DNA of 64,000 nt from Hydra vulgaris (lineage: Eukaryota; Cnidaria; Hydrozoa; Anthoathecata; Hydridae): positions 27,652,501-27,716,500 of the forward strand of contig NC_088926.1 of assembly GCF_038396675.1 (NCBI RefSeq). The letters are read 5' to 3'. Under the pieces are notes generated by a model. That model was not told where the DNA came from. It made no database searches and worked only from the letters and a program-made list of their open reading frames with translations. The translations under genes were made by a program, and so were the position numbers. This document shows positions 57,989 to 64,000 of this stretch, piece after piece; position 1 is the stretch's first letter; every line of letters starts with the position of its first letter.

Positions 57989-60018
57989 ATGGCAACCACT
58001 AGATCTTCTGCTGTGGTGTGGCTTGTTGGTAAACCTACACAAACTCTGTCGACTGCCAGACTTCCTTCAAGAGGGGATGTTCTTCAGAGGTTGCTCTTCC
58101 ATCATATAGAAGAGAAACAAGAAGTGAAAAAAAGTATTCGGGCATCAATTGAAGCAGTTCTTGTTATATGGGAGAGAGGAAAAATTCCAACTCAAAGAAT
58201 TGACAATGCAGAAAGAAAGTGAAAAAAAATTTATGAATATCTGTTGCTGAAAAAACACCGACGATCAAAATTGGACAGCTGTCACATAAAAGAAGGACTT
58301 TTCCATGCTGACCTTGAAGAACTTTTTGATATATCAACCAAAAATACATTAGAAGTTATGAAAAACAATGAAGATAAAGCATTTTTACATCAGCAACAAG
58401 AAGATCCATTAAGTTGTTGCATGTCAGGAATTGATCAGAATTTAACAGCTAGAGAGGCACGGAAACGAGTCCGAGACGCAGAACTTATGGAAAAAACAGA
58501 ACTCATTTCTTCTTCATCAGCAGTTGACATTGTGAGTGAAAACAGCTGAAGTTCCTTAGATAATGATGAATATCAGACTCCTTCCACTTCCAGCACACTG
58601 AGCACAAGTGGTTCAACGAAAAAAAAGATGAAAGTTCTAACAAATAATGTTGTATCATCTCTTGATCATGTTAATATTTCTGATCGTCGTGCACTCTTCG
58701 TGGTCGGAACAGTTGCTCAGGCTCTTGGTCACTCTCTAAAAGATTTATCATTGTCATACAGCACAATCTGCAGAGAAAGGCGATCTGTCCGTGAAGCGCT
58801 GACTACAGCTGACAAGGTTGATTTCTCTCCTGATGATCCACTTCTTCTGCATTGGGATGGAAAGCTCTTACCTGATATCAAAATTGCTGGGCATGATGCT
58901 TGCATGATGGCTCTTAAAGATTGGAAATTGGAAGAACTTGTTCAGGGACTGGTTTTTGACACTACTTCATCCAACACTGGGTTTAACATTGGTGCCTGCA
59001 CAATAATAGAGCAGAATTTTGACCAGAATCTTATATGGATAGCATGCAGACACCATATCTTTGAAGTTATGCTTTCCAACATTTTCATGACTGCATTGGA
59101 AGCAGTGGAGAACCTGAAGTTGGAATTTTTACCCGTTTCCAGAAGCAATGGCCAGCAATCAACAAGGAGGTGTTCACTATAGGGAATAAAGAATTGTATA
59201 ACTGTGATTTTTTTCTCAAACTTCGTGATGAAATGGTAGTGTATTATGGTGAAGCAATTAAAGGTCAACAACCCAAGGATGATTACTTAGAACTCTTGAA
59301 TTTGTGCCTTATTTTTTTTGGAGGATCAACTGCAACATTGGAGTTGAATGTAAAATTTCCGGCACCAGGTGCAACACAAAATGTACGTTGGATGGCAAAA
59401 GCTGTATATTGTATGAAGATATATTTGTTTCAGGATTAATTTGTTATTACTGCAAAGGATAAGAAAGGAATAACAGACATAAGTCTTTTTGTGGTATGGA
59501 TATACGGACAGTTTTGGAATGAAGCTCCTTTAGCTGAACGAGCACCATTCAATGATGCCAAGCTTCTTCAACGAATTCAAGAATATCCAAATCATACAAT
59601 TGCAATTAATGCAGCAAAAGCTTTTCATCACCATCTGTGGTATTTTTCTGAACATCTAATAGGATTGGCTTTCTTTGACTCCTGTGTCAACAACAACACC
59701 AAGAGAGGTATGGCTAACAACCTGAAACAACAGCCAAAACAGAAATCTCTCAAAAGACTTGATGCTCCCACATTCAATTGTTACAATACATTGTCTTCCT
59801 TCGTTACACAATGTACCTCTGAACTTTTCCATCTAATTTTGAAGAATGGCAAAGAAAAAGCTGAATAATTTTTAATGAAAGAATCTTCACAGTGGGAAAT
59901 GGATTCAAAATATCTTGAAATGAAGCACAAGGTTTGTCAAATGAAGGTCGTCAACGATTGCGCGGAACGAGGCATAGCACTTATAACATCCTTCAACAAA
60001 AGCGTTTTGAAAAGATGA
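57989..60018 (+). pseudogene. Orphan-family transposase (copy 2), best preserved
   Basis: ATG 57989 (MATTRSSAVVWLVGKPTQTL). Blocks: helical N-terminus; DLEELFDISTKNTLEVM (58315-58360); PLLLHWDGKLLPDIKIAGHD (about 58830-58890); GLVFDTTSSNTGFNIGACTI (about 58945-59005); WIACRHHIFEVMLSNIFMTA (about 59035-59095); PGATQNVRWMAKAVYCMKI (59365-59420); FHHHLWYFSEHLIGLAFFDS (about 59620-59680); and MKVVNDCAERGIALITSF (about 59942-59995). Defects: in-frame stops at 58220, 58547, 59437 and 59866, and one frameshift near 59130; otherwise the frame is open. The HWDGKLL, FDTTSSN, CRHH and VRWM motifs are conserved among the three copies, so they probably contain the catalytic residues. Confidence 0.8.
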
Positions 60019-60411
60019 AAACCAAAAGTAGTTTCTTCTTCATTTGGTTGATCTTCACCGGAAGGAATTTTCAATTGCATCAAAGTCCACCCTGATGAAG
60101 ATGACTGTTAAATGATGAAAATGATTGATCTATTATTGCCTAGTGTAATTACATAGTAGTACAGTACTATATTATTGTTTGTTTAACATTAAACATCCAC
60201 AGTCCACCACATAATAATAAGTAATTGATAAAAAATAAATTTTATTTTTATTTTTTTAACCTCACTCCAAAATGTGACAAAGCATGGCAACCCCTAAATA
60301 TCATCCAATATGATTCAAATTTTGGAAAATAATTACTATTGTCATATAGAACAAGGGCAAGCTTGAGGATAACTAAAGTTTTAACCTAAAAATTTTGCAT
60401 CACCCTAATGT

Positions 60412-61347
60412 CAGGCCTTGTTAAGAAGCGCTATGCAGCTCGCATTTTGCTTGCGAAAAGGCGATTTGCCTACGCGTTCAGCAGTTTTGCGCTACGCAAA
60501 AACTTATATCTTTTAGAATATTTAAATTATCTTTTGATTATCGTTAACGTGACGTTTATTCAGAAGAAATAAAGTCGTAAGTAAAAGCATTTAACCACAA
60601 TTGTAAAATAATAGATTTTTTTGTTAAAGAAACAGTTTGTTTCATAATTTTTTTTTTGTTATTAAAAATTAGTTAAAAAAAAAAGTGTTTCAAGTTTTAT
60701 CTTAAGGAATTAAATATATAAATTCCTTTTAAATATAAAAATTATTTTTAGTCATAATAAGTTTAAAAAATGCACGATTTATTTTGATGTAAATATTTTA
60801 TTAATAAGATATTTTGTTTATTGTTAATTCCATAACGTAAAGTTTTAAGTTCATTTAATTTATGAAAATAAATTATGATCACGAATATGTTATCGGTAAC
60901 TGATAAATAACAAAAAAAAACTTTATTGTTTAAAAACATTATTAAAAAGAGTTCACAAATTAAATAAGAAAAAATGTATTAACAGTTAATAAAATAACCA
61001 AAAACCAAATATAAAATCATAAGAAAATAAACAAATATTTTACGTTTCATGAAAAAAATATTTCTTTCAAAATAAAATTTAGTTCATATTTGAAAAAAAT
61101 AATAAAAATGATTTTTTTAATAAGAACTTAGATTTTATTTGTAACTTTTGTTATAGTGAGAAAAAAACAAACTGTTTGTATGATTTTTAACGCGTTAATA
61201 AAATAACTTTAATTACAATGCGGTACTTGAAAAGACGCTAGTGACGCAATATAACTTCTAACGATTCAAAATATATTTGCTGAGTTGAGTTACTTAGAAA
61301 TGCATTACGCGTTTTTGCTACGCAGCGAAATCTCGTAACAAGGCCTG
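60412..61347. mobile_element. Non-autonomous element with CAGGCCTTGTTA ends
   Basis: A 936-bp element. The left end CAGGCCTTGTTAAGAAGCGC and the inverted right end CAGGCCTTGTTACGAGATTT match over about 14 of 15 bases. Subterminal GCTACGCA/TACGCGTT motifs are shared. TAATGT is duplicated on both sides (60406-60411 and 61348-61353). It was inserted exactly at the right tip of the 57655-60408 transposon, so that tip was part of the target. No ORF. The superfamily is uncertain; the CAGG ends suggest hAT, but hAT duplications are 8 bp. Confidence 0.75.
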
Positions 61348-61349
61348 TA

Positions 61350-61353
<4 letters not shown>

Positions 61354-61433
<80 letters not shown>
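61354..61433. repeat. (TA)n microsatellite
   Basis: (TA)n array between the CAGGCCTTG element and the right-edge element. Confidence 0.97.
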
Positions 61434-61435
<2 letters not shown>

Positions 61436-64000
61436 GTCATTCCATGCCAAGTGGTGCAAATTTTAATGAGGTCCCTCATGGACCATTTCAGATTTTATTG
61501 AAATTTTTTGATTTTGTACATATATATGTTAAAAGCATGTTTTGAAAATTTTAGATCAATATCTAATATGGTTCTTGAGAAAACGCTATTTAAGTAGTGG
61601 GCTATTTTGCATAAAATTTCACTCTACAAGAAAAAAGGGTTTTTTCATCATTTTTAACAGCCAATAACTTTTGAACAAGTTAGTTTTATACTTTAATTAT
61701 TATAAGATAGCAAGTTTGCTGTGGATACTTTGAAAAAAGAAAAAAATATTATTTCTGGCATCTTAACTTTTTCCATAATGGCGGGCTAAAGTTGATTTTT
61801 TTGTTTTAAGAATAAGTTTTTTTGTGATTTTAAAGACCTTAATCTTAAAAACTAGTTACAAAGTTAATACAAATCAAATTGCCTGCTGATCTACATGTGG
61901 TGGATAAACATTTTTAAAAAAATCAGTTGATTAAAGAGCTGCATTCAAAAGTTATAGGTCTCCAAAATGAGTCAGATCGAGATTTTCGTAAAATTGATCT
62001 GTGATGCAAAGCATCTGTTACCTAAGATGGCACTTTTTTTTTTTTATAAAATTTTTTACACGCATCAATTAAAGACTGTTAAATAATAAAAACCAAAAAA
62101 ATTAATGGGCGCTTATTTATAACCCCCAAAAGGTAGTCTCTAAAAGTCAGGTAAATTTTCCATAAAATTCTGAAATTGACATAATAAATAAATGCATTGA
62201 ATTATATAATGTTATTTATTATGAAATATCAATTAAAAAATATCAATGCTTAAAGCCTTTTAATCCCTTTAGATAAAGAACTTTTAAATCCCAATAGATA
62301 AAGTCCCCTTCCTTCTGTCCCCTCCCCTCTTTATAATACAATAATTTTTTTAATGAAAAACAAACAAAATGTTTTTAAGAAAATAAACAAAAATAATAAA
62401 ATTTACAAAAAGTTAAATTTCTCAAATAATAAAATAATCTCATTGATTTCTTTTAAGTCAATACTATAAAATCTTCCACTGTTTGACTGGACTTTAAGAG
62501 ATTGCACTTTGCGTAAAATATGCATTAGAGGTACCCAACAAAGATCATCTCTGCATGGCCACGTAAACTTGTTACATAAAGACTTTTTCATGAATTTCAT
62601 ATTAAGATCTTGATGCTCTTCTGAAATACTAAGAATATTTCCTAAATACCATTGAGCATCGTAAACGCAGGCCACATATTCTCCTGGTGAGTAACTGGAA
62701 ATTTTATTAATATAAATTCTGCAAGTAGAAAAATCCACATTAGTGCAAATAATATCAAATGAGACTCTTCTTATTTTTATTGAGGTAAGTGACATTGGGA
62801 TAAAACTGTGGTGGTTTCGTGTCCCAGGTATTGTCGAACAAGAACGATATCTCTCTTCCAAATTGAAGTTTGCAGTATGTATTTCTATTGAAACTTTGTC
62901 AACAAAAAAAAAAGATATTCCTTTGACGTGTTGAACACACCAGCTGTACATTTTGCTTGGTGTGTCAATAGGATCGTTTAGTGATTGTAGACTGGCTCGT
63001 GCAACTAGACGTTTCACTGTTCCACCAACACCATCACAAGGGCTTTTACCATGCGATGTTGCAAAAAAGTGCCACTCTGCAGTCATGTCAAAATCGTGTT
63101 TATGGTAGCATAAGTTGATAAGATTTTTGTAATTTTTATATTGTAATGCAGCTCCATCACTAAAATAGATAATGTGTTCAAATGTTTGTAATTGTTTAAG
63201 TTTATCAATAACATTACCGATAAAGCAATGAACAGCATCTGTTCCATGTTTCAGATGATCTGATATAACACAATAACTTTGACTATCAAGTTTTCCATCT
63301 TTTATAAAATACGCAACAAAGGGGTGCACAGTTGCTTGGCTGTTATTCCAGTGAAAACCTTGCACTGCATCCTGTATTAGAAAACTATAGTTTTCTGCAA
63401 AGTCAAGAAGAACCAAAGCTTGATTTTCTTTTAAATTAGTTTTCAAATGTTGGTAGTAGGTGGCTTGACTTTTTGATATAAAATGATGCACTCGTAAACT
63501 ATCTAACTGTTCATAAACCATTTCAATAAATTCATCTAAAGGTAGAGTTGCTGGTACTAAAGTACATTGGTAATTTGATTTTTGCCATTGATAAAAGTTA
63601 ACTTCACTAATTTCTTTTTCTGTAAACAAAGTGTCAATGTAGTCTAACAAAACCTTTTTAGCAGGACATTTATCGCAGCTATGCAGCATACAATCTCTAT
63701 TTTCAATGCTACAAACCATTAATTTTAATAAGATTTTGTAATCAGAAATTCCAGGAATTTTCTGTACAAGGAGCTTTACATTTTGATGGTACTGGCAAAC
63801 ACAAACTGCATGCAGACCAGAAGCACCACCCACAGGAATGCACCACTTGGGCCTTAGCTCACAAAATTTTGAAAATCCAACTTTAAGATAATTATATTTC
63901 TTTTTAAACTCAATATGTAGCTCTTTCATATTGACTAGTAGAAGGCGCTTTTGGATATGTTGCTTTTTACTATCTACTTTAACTGAAACAAACTCTTTTT
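61434..64000 (-). mobile_element. Orphan transposon running off the right edge
   Basis: The left end GGGTCATTCCATGCCAAGTG directly follows a (TA)n array, as in other elements here, and is taken as one terminus. About 970 bp of non-coding sequence follow, then the minus-strand ORF 62403-64000. The other end lies outside, so the TIR cannot be confirmed. Confidence 0.6.
62403..64000 (-). CDS. Uninterrupted orphan transposase-like protein, 5' partial
   Basis: The frame is open from the right edge of the window (64000, upstream of the ATG at 63929) to the stop at 62403-62405, at least 530 codons without a defect. The homologous N-terminal part starts before the ATG (QKRLLLVN then MKELHIEF), so the true start is outside. 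Features: a Cys/His-rich N-terminal part (GLHAVCVCQYHQNVKLL; ENRDCMLHSCDKCPAKK); ALVLLDFAENYSFLIQDAVQ; FHWNNSQATVHPFVAYF; IIYFSDGAALQYKNYKNLIN; and AEWHFFATSHGKSPCDGVGG. The spaced Asp (LLDFAEN), Asp (FSDGA) and Glu (AEWHF) suggest a DDE-type RNase-H core. That is inference: I recognise the family only as an unnamed repetitive protein of cnidarians and arthropods. Confidence 0.75.
   Translation of the reverse strand, partial: KEFVSVKVDSKKQHIQKRLLLVNMKELHIEFKKKYNYLKVGFSKFCELRPKWCIPVGGASGLHAVCVCQYHQNVKLLVQKIPGISDYKILLKLMVCSIENRDCMLHSCDKCPAKKVLLDYIDTLFTEKEISEVNFYQWQKSNYQCTLVPATLPLDEFIEMVYEQLDSLRVHHFISKSQATYYQHLKTNLKENQALVLLDFAENYSFLIQDAVQGFHWNNSQATVHPFVAYFIKDGKLDSQSYCVISDHLKHGTDAVHCFIGNVIDKLKQLQTFEHIIYFSDGAALQYKNYKNLINLCYHKHDFDMTAEWHFFATSHGKSPCDGVGGTVKRLVARASLQSLNDPIDTPSKMYSWCVQHVKGISFFFVDKVSIEIHTANFNLEERYRSCSTIPGTRNHHSFIPMSLTSIKIRRVSFDIICTNVDFSTCRIYINKISSYSPGEYVACVYDAQWYLGNILSISEEHQDLNMKFMKKSLCNKFTWPCRDDLCWVPLMHILRKVQSLKVQSNSGRFYSIDLKEINEIILLFEKFNFL

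Noticed and set aside
58942-59271. 109-codon minus-strand ORF
   Set aside because: Shadow of the orphan-family transposase on the plus strand, which has conserved motifs there.

Overview
The window is AT-rich, intron-rich animal DNA that looks cnidarian, most likely Hydra. That placement is an inference from base composition, long (TA)n arrays, very dense DNA transposons, a poly(A)-ended LINE family and the style of the host genes. No database search was possible. There are two real host genes, both on the plus strand. Nearly everything else is transposon sequence in several states of decay.

Host gene 1 (6269-29635) is the 3' part of an adhesion GPCR. Seven exons encode an extracellular Cys-rich pre-GAIN segment, a GAIN domain, a GPS with an intact His-Leu/Thr cleavage site and the complete 7TM region. 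They join in one frame to 634 codons plus a stop. The 5' exons lie left of the window. Its introns hold a 3.1-kb orphan transposon (6755-9864), a hAT-type MITE with 8-bp target duplications, two Tc1 relics, a nearly intact Tc1-like element (17876-19491), a CACTA-like relic, LINE fragments and several satellites.

Host gene 2 (47512 to at least 54521) is an NSMCE1/Nse1 homologue, a subunit of the SMC5/6 complex. Three small exons are visible (106 codons); the rest lies beyond the right edge. Its introns also carry transposons, and a LINE sits about 270 bp upstream of its start codon.

Between the genes (30-47 kb) lie an unclassified TIR element (30084-31858), a Tc1 3' relic, a Transib-like head fragment (33180-34060), a full-length Transib element (34709-38066) with CACAGTG termini and a CGCCG target duplication, a hAT element (41268-44104) with an 8-bp duplication and an intron, and a 5'-complete LINE copy. 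From 49 to 64 kb come a third relic of the orphan transposon family, LINE copy 3, two hAT relics, a second orphan-family element (57655-60408), a MITE nested at its tip, and a long uninterrupted transposase-like ORF running off the right edge.

The most notable signals are: three diverged members of an apparently unnamed transposon family sharing FDTT-x-SN and C-R-H-H motifs; the Transib element with RSS-like ends and an internal ACGCGT cluster; a 37-copy 28-bp minisatellite whose only variation is at one CpG; and the uninterrupted orphan ORF at the right edge.
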